From NCBI GenBank assembly GCA_002418265.1, contig DIDS01000020.1:330512-394511 (forward strand): a stretch of DNA of 64,000 bases. The letters run 5' to 3'. Source of the DNA: Acidimicrobiia bacterium UBA5794 (GTDB lineage Bacteria > Actinomycetota > Acidimicrobiia > Spongiisociales > UBA5794). The stretch's first letter is position 1. Each line of letters begins with the position of its first letter. Positions 30,662 through 38,869 of this stretch are shown here, one piece after another. A model generated the notes under the pieces. That model searched no databases, was not told where the DNA came from, and saw nothing but the letters and a program-made list of their open reading frames with translations. Position numbers and translations under genes: made by a program.

Positions 30662-31965
30662 CCGGTACTTCTTGGATCAGCCATCACCTTGTCACGGTAG
30701 AGCGCCGTCTGCGTCAGAAAAAGTGCGACACCGATGACGGAGAGCGACCCAACAACATAGACCGGCACGATACCGTAGATGCCTGCGAGGATCCCCCCAA
30801 GTGCCGCTCCGGCTGGAAGCCCTGCCCATGCCAGCGTGCGTGACGCCGCGATGACCCTTCCCATCTGTTGGGGCGGAGCAAGCTTCTGACGCAAGGTCAC
30901 CAGGGCCACGTTCACCCACGTCACTCCCGTGATCGCGATACCCGCAGGGATGACAGCAACCCAGCTGCGGAGGAGTACCACGGAAAAGAAGCCGACACCG
31001 AGGAGGAACAGCCCAAGCACATACATGGTTCCCAGGGGGAGTTTCCTCGCAACACGGCCCGCAAAACCGACACCAATCGAACCAATCGCAGCTTGGATGG
31101 CAATGAAGGAGCCGACGGCCAGACCCTCACGCGAAGCGACATCGGTGATGTTGTCGATACCGAGGATCTCTTGGGCGACGAAGAGCACAAGCAACGCTTC
31201 GAGCGGTTGAAACACAAAGTTCGTCATGGTTCCGCCGATCGTTCCCCATCGGAGTCGTCCGTCGGCGAACAACACTCGGAGCCCAACGGTGATCGCAGAC
31301 CGAAACCGTTCCGTCGTGCGTGCAGCGATCGACTTGATGGGGCGTACCAATCGGAGGAAGAATGCCGAGACGATGAACGTTGCTGCGTTGAGCGTGAACG
31401 CGATCGTAAACCCCCCGCTCATGGTGACCGCAAGCCCTCCCACGAGGGGACCGGCTGAAAGAGCAAGGGTCCGTGCCAACCCAAGGCGCGTGTTCACTGT
31501 GATCAGATCCGCTTCGAGCAGGGATTGCGTCATGTACGACTGGAGTCCCGAATCGAACAGCACGGACATCGAACCGACCAGAAATGCGACTGCGAGGAGG
31601 CTGACGGCGGTCATGCGGACCGTCATGTCGGGTCCCGCAGGAGAGGCGACGAACGCCAAGAACCCGAACGCCACGGCTCGGACGAGGTCTGCACCGATCA
31701 GGGTCCGTCGGAGACGGCGACGACGGTCCAGGAACACGCCCGCAGCGAGTCCGAACAACAGCATCGGGAGGGTCTCGGCAAAAGCGGTCAACCCGAGAGC
31801 GAGGGCTTCACCCGTGATGGAGAGCATGAAGTAGGGGAGTGTGAAAAACGCGATGTAGTCGCCGAAAAGGGAGACGCTTTGCCCGGCGACCAGCGGTCCG
31901 ATGTTCCGTCTGGCCCTGAGACTGGACGCGGGTTCTACGCCCCCGACCGAATAGAATGGTTCCAC
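30658..31965 (-). CDS. Major facilitator superfamily exporter
   Basis: This is a 435-residue protein with about 12 membrane helices in the pattern of MFS drug or macrolide exporters (MefA/Tet(V)-like, MFS_3). The N-terminus reads RNIGPLVAGQSVSLFGDYIAFFTLPYF; the loop after helix 2 contains GVFLDRRRRLRR, the degenerate MFS signature. The second half begins near AITVGLRVLFADGRLRWG. I chose GTG 31965, 8 bases after a TACGAT -10 box on the same strand. A longer upstream extension runs over the divergent promoter and gene and was rejected. The substrate is unknown. Confidence 0.85.
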   Translation of the reverse strand: MEPFYSVGGVEPASSLRARRNIGPLVAGQSVSLFGDYIAFFTLPYFMLSITGEALALGLTAFAETLPMLLFGLAAGVFLDRRRRLRRTLIGADLVRAVAFGFLAFVASPAGPDMTVRMTAVSLLAVAFLVGSMSVLFDSGLQSYMTQSLLEADLITVNTRLGLARTLALSAGPLVGGLAVTMSGGFTIAFTLNAATFIVSAFFLRLVRPIKSIAARTTERFRSAITVGLRVLFADGRLRWGTIGGTMTNFVFQPLEALLVLFVAQEILGIDNITDVASREGLAVGSFIAIQAAIGSIGVGFAGRVARKLPLGTMYVLGLFLLGVGFFSVVLLRSWVAVIPAGIAITGVTWVNVALVTLRQKLAPPQQMGRVIAASRTLAWAGLPAGAALGGILAGIYGIVPVYVVGSLSVIGVALFLTQTALYRDKVMADPRSTG

Positions 31966-31973
31966 GGGCACGC

Positions 31974-31979
31974 ATCGTA
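31974..31979 (-). promoter_or_regulatory. -10 box (TACGAT) of a leaderless promoter for the MFS gene
   Basis: On the minus strand TACGAT is 8 bases before GTG 31965, which starts the protein MEPFYSVGG. It is divergent to the box at 32028. Confidence 0.5.
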
Positions 31980-32027
31980 GTCGGGACAAGTGTCGCTGGC
32001 CGTGTCCGCCTGGCGTCGCTGGTGCGT

Positions 32028-32033
32028 TACCCT
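32028..32033 (+). promoter_or_regulatory. -10 box (TACCCT) for the small-membrane-protein operon
   Basis: TACCCT is 10 bases before the ATG at 32044. GCAGG between them is at most a weak ribosome-binding site. Confidence 0.5.
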
Positions 32034-32043
32034 GCAGGTACAC

Positions 32044-32385
32044 ATGGCAGACATCCAAGACATCCCCCGGCTGGTCGGCGAGTTCACTCGTCTTGCAAAG
32101 GAATACCTCTTGCAAGAAACCGTCGAACCGGCGAAGAAGCTCGGCTATTTCGCAGGCATGTCCCTTGCCGCCGCCGCCATGTGGGTGGCGGCGCTGATCT
32201 TGCTCTCCGTGGCGGGACTGCGGGCGCTGGTGGGTGTCCTCCCCGACGGTGAGTACTGGCAATCACTCGCCTACGTCGGCTACGCAATCGTGCTCGTTGC
32301 GTTTTGCGCAGTCCTGGTCAAATTGGTTCCAACCCGAGGCGTCCACGACGGCCCACCCGCGCCGATATCTGAGGAGTCGCCGTGA
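32044..32385 (+). CDS. Phage-holin-like (DUF1469-type) membrane protein
   Basis: The 113-residue protein has an N-terminal amphipathic helix (RLVGEFTRLAKEYLLQETVEPAKKLG) and two transmembrane helices (SLAAAAMWVAALILLSVAGL and YVGYAIVLVAFCAVLVKLV). This matches the actinobacterial Holin-X/DUF1469 layout found in many non-phage operons. Function is unknown. Its stop overlaps the next gene by 4 bases (GTGA). It heads a run of four tiny membrane-related genes. Confidence 0.7.
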   Translation: MADIQDIPRLVGEFTRLAKEYLLQETVEPAKKLGYFAGMSLAAAAMWVAALILLSVAGLRALVGVLPDGEYWQSLAYVGYAIVLVAFCAVLVKLVPTRGVHDGPPAPISEESP

Positions 32386-32579
32386 CCACCATCGATAGGT
32401 CTCAACTTGAAGCCAAGCTACGTGAGATTGAAGGTGTCGTCACCGACATCGAAGACGAGGCACGCTCGAGCGCCAAACTGGTGGCAGTTGCCGCCGGTGT
32501 TGCCGTCCTGGCGGTCGTGGTCCTGGTCGTGTGGCGATCACGGCGCTCCAAGATCCGTATCGAGGTCTACAAACAGTGA
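32382..32579 (+). CDS. Small single-pass membrane protein (65 aa)
   Basis: A charged N-terminal helix (QLEAKLREIEGVVTDIEDEA) resembles DUF3618-type proteins. It is followed by one transmembrane helix (LVAVAAGVAVLAVVVLVVW) and a basic tail (RSRRSKIRIEVYKQ). GTG start and stop both overlap neighbours, so it is translated as part of the operon. No function is known. Confidence 0.7.
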   Translation: MTTIDRSQLEAKLREIEGVVTDIEDEARSSAKLVAVAAGVAVLAVVVLVVWRSRRSKIRIEVYKQ

Positions 32580-32848
32580 TGCCCATCGCAACCGTGCGCT
32601 CGATGATTCGTCTCTCCATTCGACGTCGCTTTCATCCCCTCACCCGCATTGGATACAACGTCACAAAGAGCTCTTCAAGCGCGGGCCAGACCTATCTCGG
32701 GCTGTCCCTCATCGGTCTCGGCTGGTATCTCAAGGATTCCCAGAAGCGATCGCTCCTGTACGCGGTGAATGTTCGACGTGGCAAGGTTGTCAAGCTGAAC
32801 GTCATGCGTGGTGAGACCTTGCTCGCAGAAACGACCGTGGCCAACTGA
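32579..32848 (+). CDS. Hypothetical small protein (89 aa)
   Basis: The family is not recognised. The N-terminal half is basic and amphipathic (RLSIRRRFHPLTRIGYNVTK), followed by a weakly hydrophobic segment (TYLGLSLIGLGWYL) and a polar C-terminus with a beta-like pattern (VRRGKVVKLNVMRGETLLAETTV). It shares one base with both neighbouring genes (TGATG overlaps), which supports its being a real coupled gene. Confidence 0.65.
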   Translation: MPIATVRSMIRLSIRRRFHPLTRIGYNVTKSSSSAGQTYLGLSLIGLGWYLKDSQKRSLLYAVNVRRGKVVKLNVMRGETLLAETTVAN

Positions 32849-32952
32849 TGGTCGCTCGGAACCGACAGCGCATAGTCAAGATCGTCATCTGGATTGTCGT
32901 TGCGATGATGACATTGACATTCGTTGCGGCGCTCCTGCCGAGCTTGACATGA
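32848..32952 (+). CDS. 34-residue membrane peptide
   Basis: The ATG overlaps the preceding stop as TGATG. The product has a basic start (MVARNRQRIVK) and one hydrophobic helix (IVIWIVVAMMTLTFVAALL). Length, position and coupling suggest a genuine microprotein. It is followed after 55 bases by trmI. Confidence 0.6.
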   Translation: MVARNRQRIVKIVIWIVVAMMTLTFVAALLPSLT

Positions 32953-33007
32953 CCACACAACCGGTGACGGTGACACCAATGGTACGCCCCGCCATTGGGA
33001 GCTAGCT

Positions 33008-33790
33008 GTGCCAGCTCGACCCTTCAAAGCGGGAGAGTCATGCATCCTGTACGACCATCGGGGTCGGCAGCACCTTCTGTCGCTCGACCCCGACAAGCTG
33101 TTCCACTACGACCGAGGTGCGATTCCGCATGCCGCGATCATCGGAGTTCCCGATGGTTCGACCGTGACCTCGACCAAGGACTCCAAAGCCGTTGTGATGC
33201 GTCCTCGCCTCGCCGACTATGTGCTGAAGATGAAACGTGGAGCAGCGGTCATGTATCCGAAAGACTCGGGAGCACTCATCACCTGGGCCGACATCGAGCC
33301 GGGGAGTCGTGTCCTTGAGGCCGGGACTGGGTCAGGGGCACTCACGCTCGCCCTGTCGCGTGCGGTGGGTACGGATGGCCTGGTCGTCACGGTTGAACGG
33401 AGACACGATCATCAAACACACGCCAAACGCATCGTTGCGGGGTTCCGGGGGACGATGCCTGACAACATCGACTTCCGAGTGGGTGACGTCGAAGATGTCG
33501 TGGCAGATGTAGAACCCGATCGCGTCGTACTCGATCTCCCGGAGCCTTGGTCGGTCGTGGTGCCAGCAGCGATGCACCTCGCTGGCGGGGGCGTATTTGC
33601 GTCATACCTTCCAACAGTGCCCCAGGTACAACGCTTGCGTGATGCGATGGATCACACGGGCACGTTCATTGAGGTCGACACGTTCGAAATCCTGATGCGT
33701 TCGTGGAATGTGTCCGGTCGCAGTGTGCGGCCTGAGCATCGGATGGTCGGGCATACCGGGTTCATCACGGTGGGGCGGCGCCGGCTCTAG
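33008..33790 (+). CDS. trmI: tRNA (adenine-58-N1)-methyltransferase TrmI
   Basis: This SAM-dependent enzyme methylates A58 (and in some species A57) of tRNA. The 260 residues have the N-terminal beta domain (FKAGESCILYDHRGRQHLLSL, GKxxHT-like segment HYDRGAIPH), the SAM motif VLEAGTGSGALTLALSRAVG and the catalytic VLDLPEPWSVV. The GTG start at 33008 has GGGAG 6 bases upstream. In mycobacteria the homologue Rv2118c also lies next to mpa, so the order is conserved. Confidence 0.93.
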   Translation: MPARPFKAGESCILYDHRGRQHLLSLDPDKLFHYDRGAIPHAAIIGVPDGSTVTSTKDSKAVVMRPRLADYVLKMKRGAAVMYPKDSGALITWADIEPGSRVLEAGTGSGALTLALSRAVGTDGLVVTVERRHDHQTHAKRIVAGFRGTMPDNIDFRVGDVEDVVADVEPDRVVLDLPEPWSVVVPAAMHLAGGGVFASYLPTVPQVQRLRDAMDHTGTFIEVDTFEILMRSWNVSGRSVRPEHRMVGHTGFITVGRRRL

Positions 33791-33855
33791 TGCTTGGTGG
33801 ACACAGCACCAGCGCTGCTGACGGCGACATTGCCGTCGGTACGGTGGTCAGGTCC

Positions 33856-33861
33856 TACAAT
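33856..33861 (+). promoter_or_regulatory. -10 box (TACAAT) of the arc-dop-pup-prcBA operon
   Basis: TACAAT is the best -10 match in the 112-base gap after trmI. It lies 41 bases before the arc ATG, which has its own GAGGAGG ribosome-binding site. A TTGCCG at 33830 is spaced 20 bases away, which is long for a -35 box. Confidence 0.45.
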
Positions 33862-33902
33862 CGGCGCGACGATGTCACGTATGGCTATCGAGGAGGTCGC
33901 AG

Positions 33903-35615
33903 ATGTCAGACAGCGGACGGTCTGAACGCAGTGCAGATATACGCGCGCTCGAAGCAGAGATCGACGCTCTGCGAGGACGACTCCAAGATGCACCGCGCCG
34001 GGTCAGATTGCTTGAAGACCGCTTGGTTGACGTGCGCAACCAGCTGGCCCAATCACAAGGCCAGAACGAGAAACTCAGTCTCGTTCTTCGCGAGACCCGT
34101 GAACAGCTGGCACTCCTTCGTGATGAGGTCGAGAAGCTCACGGCTCCTCCGAATCCGTTTGGGACCGTGCTCCAACTCAACGCCGACGGCACGGTCGACA
34201 TCACCTCGTCAGGACGCAAGCTGCGGGTTGCGGTAGAACCAACCGTTGAGATCAAAGAGCTTGAGCCTGGCCAAGAGGTCATACTCAATGAGGCGTTCAA
34301 CATCGTCGATGTTCGCGATTTTGAGGTCACGGGTGACGTGGCGACAGTCAAAGAGATTCTCGGTGAATCTCGCTTGGTCGTCATCGGCCGAGGAGATGAA
34401 GAGCGGGTGGTCACCCTTGGAGCCCCGGTCGCTGACCTGAAACTGCGTGCAGGAAATCACGTGCGGATCGACCCACGAACCGGTTTCGTGCTCGAACGGA
34501 TCGAGCGTCCCGAAGTGGAGGAGCTCGTCCTTGAAGAAGTGCCTGACGTCACCTACTCCGATATTGGTGGCCTCGACGACCAGATCGAGGTCATCCGTGA
34601 CGCCGTCGAGTTGCCATATCTTCACCGTGAGAGATTCGCGGCCTATGACCTGACACCTCCCAAGGGAGTGCTGCTGTACGGTCCTCCAGGATGTGGCAAG
34701 ACCCTCATTGCCAAGGCGGTGGCGAACTCGCTTGCCAAGGCGGTCGCTGACTTCTCCGAGAACGAGAACATCGGTTCGTACTTCCTCAACGTCAAAGGGC
34801 CCGAGCTTCTCAACAAATATGTGGGGGAGACCGAGCGCCAGATTCGACTGATCTTCCAGAGGGCGAAAGAAAAGTCAGACGAAGGTGTACCGGTCATTGT
34901 GTTCTTCGACGAGATGGACTCGCTGTTCCGCACACGGGGCACCGGTGTGTCCTCAGATGTCGAGTCCACGATCGTTCCACAGCTCCTCAGCGAACTCGAC
35001 GGAGTCGAATCCCTCAAGAACGTCATCGTGATCGGCGCGTCGAATCGAGAGGATCTGATCGATCCCGCCATTCTGCGCCCCGGCCGTCTTGACGTGAAGA
35101 TCAAGATCGAACGACCGACCCGTGAATCTGCGAGACGGATCTTTGCGATCTACTTCGCTGAAGGCTTGCCATTCGATGCGACCGAGGTTGCCGAAGCCGG
35201 TTCAGTCGAGGCATTTGTCGATCATGTCGTCGACGCTGCTGTTGGGGCCATGTACGCCGAAAACAAGGAAAACCGTTTCCTTGAGGTGACCTATGCGAAC
35301 GGCGATCGTGAGGAACTGTATTTCAAGGACTTTGCGTCGGGTGCCATGATCGAGAACATCGTCCGTCGGGCGAAGAAGGATGCGATCAAACGCGAGATCG
35401 AGGGCGGCACGACTGGTCTCAAAGCAGCAGACCTCCTCGCTGCGATCACGCAGGAGTTCAAGGAGCAGGAAGACCTACCGAATACGACCAACCCTGACGA
35501 TTGGGCACGAATCTCGGGCAAGAAGGGCGAGCGGATCGTGTACGTTCGTACGCTCATCGAGGGCAATGGAGAGCAACGAGCAATCGAGACCGCATCGCCT
35601 GGGCAGTACCTCTAG
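33903..35615 (+). CDS. arc: Proteasome-activating AAA ATPase ARC/Mpa
   Basis: Mpa/ARC binds pupylated proteins through its coiled coil, unfolds them and feeds them into the 20S core. Residues about 10-80 form the coiled coil and 85-200 the two OB folds. The AAA module has Walker A GPPGCGKT (260-267), Walker B VIVFFDEMDSL and the second-region-of-homology segment PAILRPGRLD. The last residues GQYL match the Mpa C-terminus that docks into alpha-ring pockets. GAGGAGG precedes the ATG by 6 bases. The 570-residue length is close to the family norm. Confidence 0.96.
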   Translation: MSDSGRSERSADIRALEAEIDALRGRLQDAPRRVRLLEDRLVDVRNQLAQSQGQNEKLSLVLRETREQLALLRDEVEKLTAPPNPFGTVLQLNADGTVDITSSGRKLRVAVEPTVEIKELEPGQEVILNEAFNIVDVRDFEVTGDVATVKEILGESRLVVIGRGDEERVVTLGAPVADLKLRAGNHVRIDPRTGFVLERIERPEVEELVLEEVPDVTYSDIGGLDDQIEVIRDAVELPYLHRERFAAYDLTPPKGVLLYGPPGCGKTLIAKAVANSLAKAVADFSENENIGSYFLNVKGPELLNKYVGETERQIRLIFQRAKEKSDEGVPVIVFFDEMDSLFRTRGTGVSSDVESTIVPQLLSELDGVESLKNVIVIGASNREDLIDPAILRPGRLDVKIKIERPTRESARRIFAIYFAEGLPFDATEVAEAGSVEAFVDHVVDAAVGAMYAENKENRFLEVTYANGDREELYFKDFASGAMIENIVRRAKKDAIKREIEGGTTGLKAADLLAAITQEFKEQEDLPNTTNPDDWARISGKKGERIVYVRTLIEGNGEQRAIETASPGQYL

Positions 35616-35618
35616 CTC

Positions 35619-37103
35619 GTGGCCATTGAACCCATCATCGGGACCGAGGTCGAGTACGGCATAACCGTCACCAACAATGAATCCTTCAATCCGGTCACGG
35701 CATCAGCACTTGTCGTCAATGCATATGGCGGTGGGAGGGGCCGGATCCGGTGGTCCTACGACGATGAAACTCCCGGAAGAGATGCACGAGGCTTCAACGT
35801 TGGTATGCAGCCGATTGACGAAAATGACTCTGGATTGGTCAACGCGGTGCTGTTGAACGGTGCCAGGCTCTATGTCGATCATGCCCATCCGGAGTACTCG
35901 ACACCCGAATGTTCCGACCCTCTTGAAGCCACACTGCACGACAAGGCAGGTGAGCTTGTGATGCACCAAGCAGCGGAAGCGGCCAACACACTGCTGCCCG
36001 AAGGACAGCGATTGCTGCTTTACAAGAACAACTCCGATGGGAAGGGCAATTCGTACGGTGCCCATGAGAACTATCTCGTTTCACGATCCGTCCCGTTCGG
36101 AGCGCTCGCCCAACACCTCACCGCGTTCTTCGTGACCCGCCAGATCCTCACCGGATCAGGGAAGGTTGGCTCGGAACACGGCCGTCCCGACGTGGGATTC
36201 CAGATATCGCAACGCGCCGATTTCTTTGAGGAGGAGATCGGGCTTGAGACCACCCTCAAGCGTCCCATCATCAACACTCGCGACGAACCCCATTCCGATG
36301 CCCAGAAGTACCGAAGACTCCATGTCATCATCGGGGACGCCACCCAATCTGAGATCCAGACCTTTGTCAAAGTCGGTGCCGCTTCTCTTGTTCTCATGGC
36401 CCTTGAGGATCAGGTGCTTGGTGATCCAATCCTGCTCGCCGATCCGGTCGGAGCGATCACGGCGATCAGCCACGACACGACGTTGCAGCAACCGGTGAAG
36501 CTCGCCGACGGAACCGAGGCGACAGCTCTCGAACTCCAGAGGCACTACTTTGACATCGCCGAGGAATACGTTGCCTCCCACGATTTGGCACCCGCCTACA
36601 AGCAGGTGATCGGTGAGTGGCGCAGTCTCCTCACCGACATCGCAGAAGGATACGAAGCGGTCGCGGACCGTTTGGATTGGGCAGCAAAGATGACCATGGT
36701 CGAGGGCTATCGTCGGAGGGATTCCCTTGCGTGGGACGATCCCAAGCTGCACCTGGTCGATCTCCAATTCCACGACATTGACCCCGATAAAGGTCTCTAT
36801 CACCGCCTCGTGCAAGCAGGCCGGATGCGTCGTTTGTTCAGCGACGCCGAGGTCGTCGAGGCGACCCAGCATGCTCCCGAATCGACACGAGCGTATTTTC
36901 GTGGCGAGTGTCTCCGCCGCTACGGATCATCGGTTGTTGCAGCAAACTGGGATTCACTTGTATTCGACACGGGGGCATCGACTCTTGTCCGCCTCCCTAT
37001 GATGGAACCACGAAAAGGAACACGAGATCTTGTCGACGACCTGTTCGCCGCAAGTCCAGACGCCGCAACGCTCATCCACAACATCGGAGGTAGCAATGAC
37101 TGA
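35619..37103 (+). CDS. dop: Depupylase / Pup deamidase Dop
   Basis: Dop deamidates the C-terminal Gln of Pup and removes Pup from substrates. The nucleotide/Mg-binding start is IIGTEVEYGI, and the catalytic Asp (residue 87) is in LYVDHAHPEYSTPEC. Residues about 25-65 hold the Dop-specific loop (ASALVVNAYGGGRGRIRW), absent from PafA, which separates Dop from its ligase paralogue. The GTG start is 4 bases after arc. Its last 8 bases overlap pup. The 494-residue length is typical. Confidence 0.95.
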   Translation: MAIEPIIGTEVEYGITVTNNESFNPVTASALVVNAYGGGRGRIRWSYDDETPGRDARGFNVGMQPIDENDSGLVNAVLLNGARLYVDHAHPEYSTPECSDPLEATLHDKAGELVMHQAAEAANTLLPEGQRLLLYKNNSDGKGNSYGAHENYLVSRSVPFGALAQHLTAFFVTRQILTGSGKVGSEHGRPDVGFQISQRADFFEEEIGLETTLKRPIINTRDEPHSDAQKYRRLHVIIGDATQSEIQTFVKVGAASLVLMALEDQVLGDPILLADPVGAITAISHDTTLQQPVKLADGTEATALELQRHYFDIAEEYVASHDLAPAYKQVIGEWRSLLTDIAEGYEAVADRLDWAAKMTMVEGYRRRDSLAWDDPKLHLVDLQFHDIDPDKGLYHRLVQAGRMRRLFSDAEVVEATQHAPESTRAYFRGECLRRYGSSVVAANWDSLVFDTGASTLVRLPMMEPRKGTRDLVDDLFAASPDAATLIHNIGGSND

Positions 37104-37284
37104 TCGGGAGAGGGCGCGGAAGCGCTCGGCAGACCAAACCGAAGATGTCACCCAAGACGCTGTCACCAATCGAGGTGAAGAGGTGGCAGAAAAGATTGAC
37201 GATCTCCTCGACGAGATCGACACCGTCCTTGAAGAGAACGCCGCGGAGTTTGTCAAGAATTACGTCCAAAAGGGTGGACAGTGA
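37096..37284 (+). CDS. pup: Prokaryotic ubiquitin-like protein Pup
   Basis: Pup is a 62-residue, largely disordered modifier attached to lysines of proteasome substrates. The C-terminal half carries the Mpa-binding helix region (DLLDEIDTVLEENAAEFVKNYVQ) and ends in GGQ. The Gln end means that Dop must convert it to Glu before ligation by PafA. The ATG has GGAGG upstream (37086-37090). The stop overlaps prcB by 4 bases, so Pup and the proteasome core are translationally coupled. Confidence 0.96.
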   Translation: MTDRERARKRSADQTEDVTQDAVTNRGEEVAEKIDDLLDEIDTVLEENAAEFVKNYVQKGGQ

Positions 37285-38072
37285 CCGAAGCGTTCCTCGG
37301 GCCGCTGCATCTTGGTGAACCAACTGCCGATGCTTCGTTCCTTTCGGTCCTCCAACGCCGAGGCGTCGACCCTCGGTGGGATACCGCCGATGCATCCGGC
37401 ATCGCCGTTCCGGAGGCCACGACGGTTCTGGCTCTGACCTGGGCCGATGGAGTGGTGATTGCCGGCGACCGGCGGGCTACGGCGGGAAACCTGATCGCAC
37501 ATACGCGTGTGCGCAAGGTGTATGAAGCTGATCGCCACTCTGCCGTAGCGATTTCCGGTACGGCAGGCATGGCGGTCGAGCTCATCAAGCTGTTCCGAAC
37601 GGAACTGGAACATTATGAGAAGATCGAGGGAGCGTCCTTGAGTCTTGAGGGAAAGGCAAACTTTCTTGCCAGGATGATTCGTGGCAACCTCTCCCTTGCC
37701 TTCCAAGGCCTCATCGTGATTCCGTTGTTCTGTGGATACGACACCAAGGAAGCCACGGGCCGGCTCTTTTCGTACGACGTGATCGGTGGGCGATACGACG
37801 AACTCGATTACGCCACGACGGGTTCGGGCGGGGCCGAGGCGCGGGCTTTTCTCAAGGGTGTGTGGCGTCGGGACCTGTCCAGGGACGAGGCACTCGCCGC
37901 ATCCATCGAAGCACTCATTTCTGCCGCCGAGGAGGACTCAGCAACAGGTGGCCCCGATCTCAAGCGTGGGATCTATCCCAATGTTCTCGTGGTCACTGCC
38001 GACGGTGTCGAGGAGATCGATGACGAGACCCTCGCAGCCATGACTGCCCCGATCGTGGCGGATCGACCATGA
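37281..38072 (+). CDS. prcB: 20S proteasome beta subunit
   Basis: PrcB is the threonine protease of the 20S core. The propeptide runs to residue 46, and autoprocessing between Ala46 and Thr47 (PEA|TTVLAL) would expose the catalytic Thr47. Active-site Asp and Lys follow in IAGDRRATAG and the RVRKVY segment; SGGAEAR and the Gly-rich turn are conserved. The 263-residue length and the prcB-before-prcA order are standard for actinobacteria. Confidence 0.95.
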   Translation: MTEAFLGPLHLGEPTADASFLSVLQRRGVDPRWDTADASGIAVPEATTVLALTWADGVVIAGDRRATAGNLIAHTRVRKVYEADRHSAVAISGTAGMAVELIKLFRTELEHYEKIEGASLSLEGKANFLARMIRGNLSLAFQGLIVIPLFCGYDTKEATGRLFSYDVIGGRYDELDYATTGSGGAEARAFLKGVWRRDLSRDEALAASIEALISAAEEDSATGGPDLKRGIYPNVLVVTADGVEEIDDETLAAMTAPIVADRP

Positions 38073-38749
38073 GCATGCCGTTCTATGTTCCGCCGGAGCA
38101 GATGGTCAAAGACCGGGCAGATTTCGCACGCAAGGGGATCAGCCGGGGGAGACCCATCGTGGTCGTGCAACTCGACGACGGCATCCTGCTCATTGGAGAA
38201 AACCGCTCCCCATCACTCCGCAAGATCGGTGAGGTCTACGATCGCATTGCCTTTGCCGGTGTCGGTCGGTTCAACGAATTCGAAACCCTCCGTGTCGCAG
38301 GCATTCGATACGCCGATCTCAAAGGCTTCTCATATTCCCGCGAAGATGTCACCGGCAAAGGACTTGCGAATGCATACTCCCAAACACTCGGGCAGGTCTT
38401 CAGCCACGAGATCAAGCCGTACGAAGTGGACATCATCGTTGCCGAGCTTGGAGAGACCAGGGCTGACGACAGCATCTTCCGCATCCAATTCGATGGGACA
38501 CTCCGTGACGCTGAGGGGTTCGCAGTCCTCGGCGCTTACGTTGACGAGATCAGCGCTGCGCTCGAAGGAGCCCTCGGTGAGGGAACCACGCTTGAGCAGG
38601 CCATTGCCCTTTCATGCGCGGCGATCGAAGAGGCAGGGGGCGAACCGATTGAAGCCCACGACTGGGAGATCGCTCTTCTCGACCGAACCGCTGGCAGAAG
38701 GACCTTCCGCAGACTCACCACCGACGAGATCACATCCGCCCGTTCCTAG
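38069..38749 (+). CDS. prcA: 20S proteasome alpha subunit
   Basis: PrcA forms the outer rings that gate the core and bind ARC/Mpa. The N-terminal segment MPFYVPPEQMVKDRADFARKG is the alpha-type H0 helix and gate, followed by GRPIVVVQLDDGILLIGEN and the body of the alpha fold. A short basic C-terminal tail is present. The ATG overlaps prcB by 4 bases. The 226 residues are slightly shorter than the mycobacterial protein. Confidence 0.94.
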   Translation: MSMPFYVPPEQMVKDRADFARKGISRGRPIVVVQLDDGILLIGENRSPSLRKIGEVYDRIAFAGVGRFNEFETLRVAGIRYADLKGFSYSREDVTGKGLANAYSQTLGQVFSHEIKPYEVDIIVAELGETRADDSIFRIQFDGTLRDAEGFAVLGAYVDEISAALEGALGEGTTLEQAIALSCAAIEEAGGEPIEAHDWEIALLDRTAGRRTFRRLTTDEITSARS

Positions 38750-38788
38750 CGGCCCGACGTCCGATGTTTTCATTCGCCCCTTCTTAAC

Positions 38789-38816
38789 GGTCATCGGTCA
38801 TCAGTCATCGGTCATC
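38789..38816 (+). repeat. Four tandem 7-bp repeats upstream of pafA
   Basis: The unit GGTCATC occurs at 38789, 38796 and 38810, with one variant AGTCATC at 38803. The array ends 41 bases before the pafA -10 box. Possible roles are a regulator-binding array or a slippage-prone spacer. Confidence 0.75.
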
Positions 38817-38857
38817 GGATATCGCTCCTCTGACGTCAGACTTCGTCTCTCAACGGG

Positions 38858-38863
38858 TACGCT
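38858..38863 (+). promoter_or_regulatory. -10 box (TACGCT) of a leaderless pafA promoter
   Basis: TACGCT is 6 bases before the GTG start of pafA and no ribosome-binding site lies between. pafA is therefore probably transcribed separately from prcBA. Confidence 0.6.
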
Positions 38864-38869
38864 GACACC

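Noticed and set aside
31966..32262. Longer N-terminus for the MFS exporter
   Set aside because: It would run through the divergent promoter and the holin-like gene; the predicted residues are not hydrophobic and the -10 box at 31974-31979 lies inside it.
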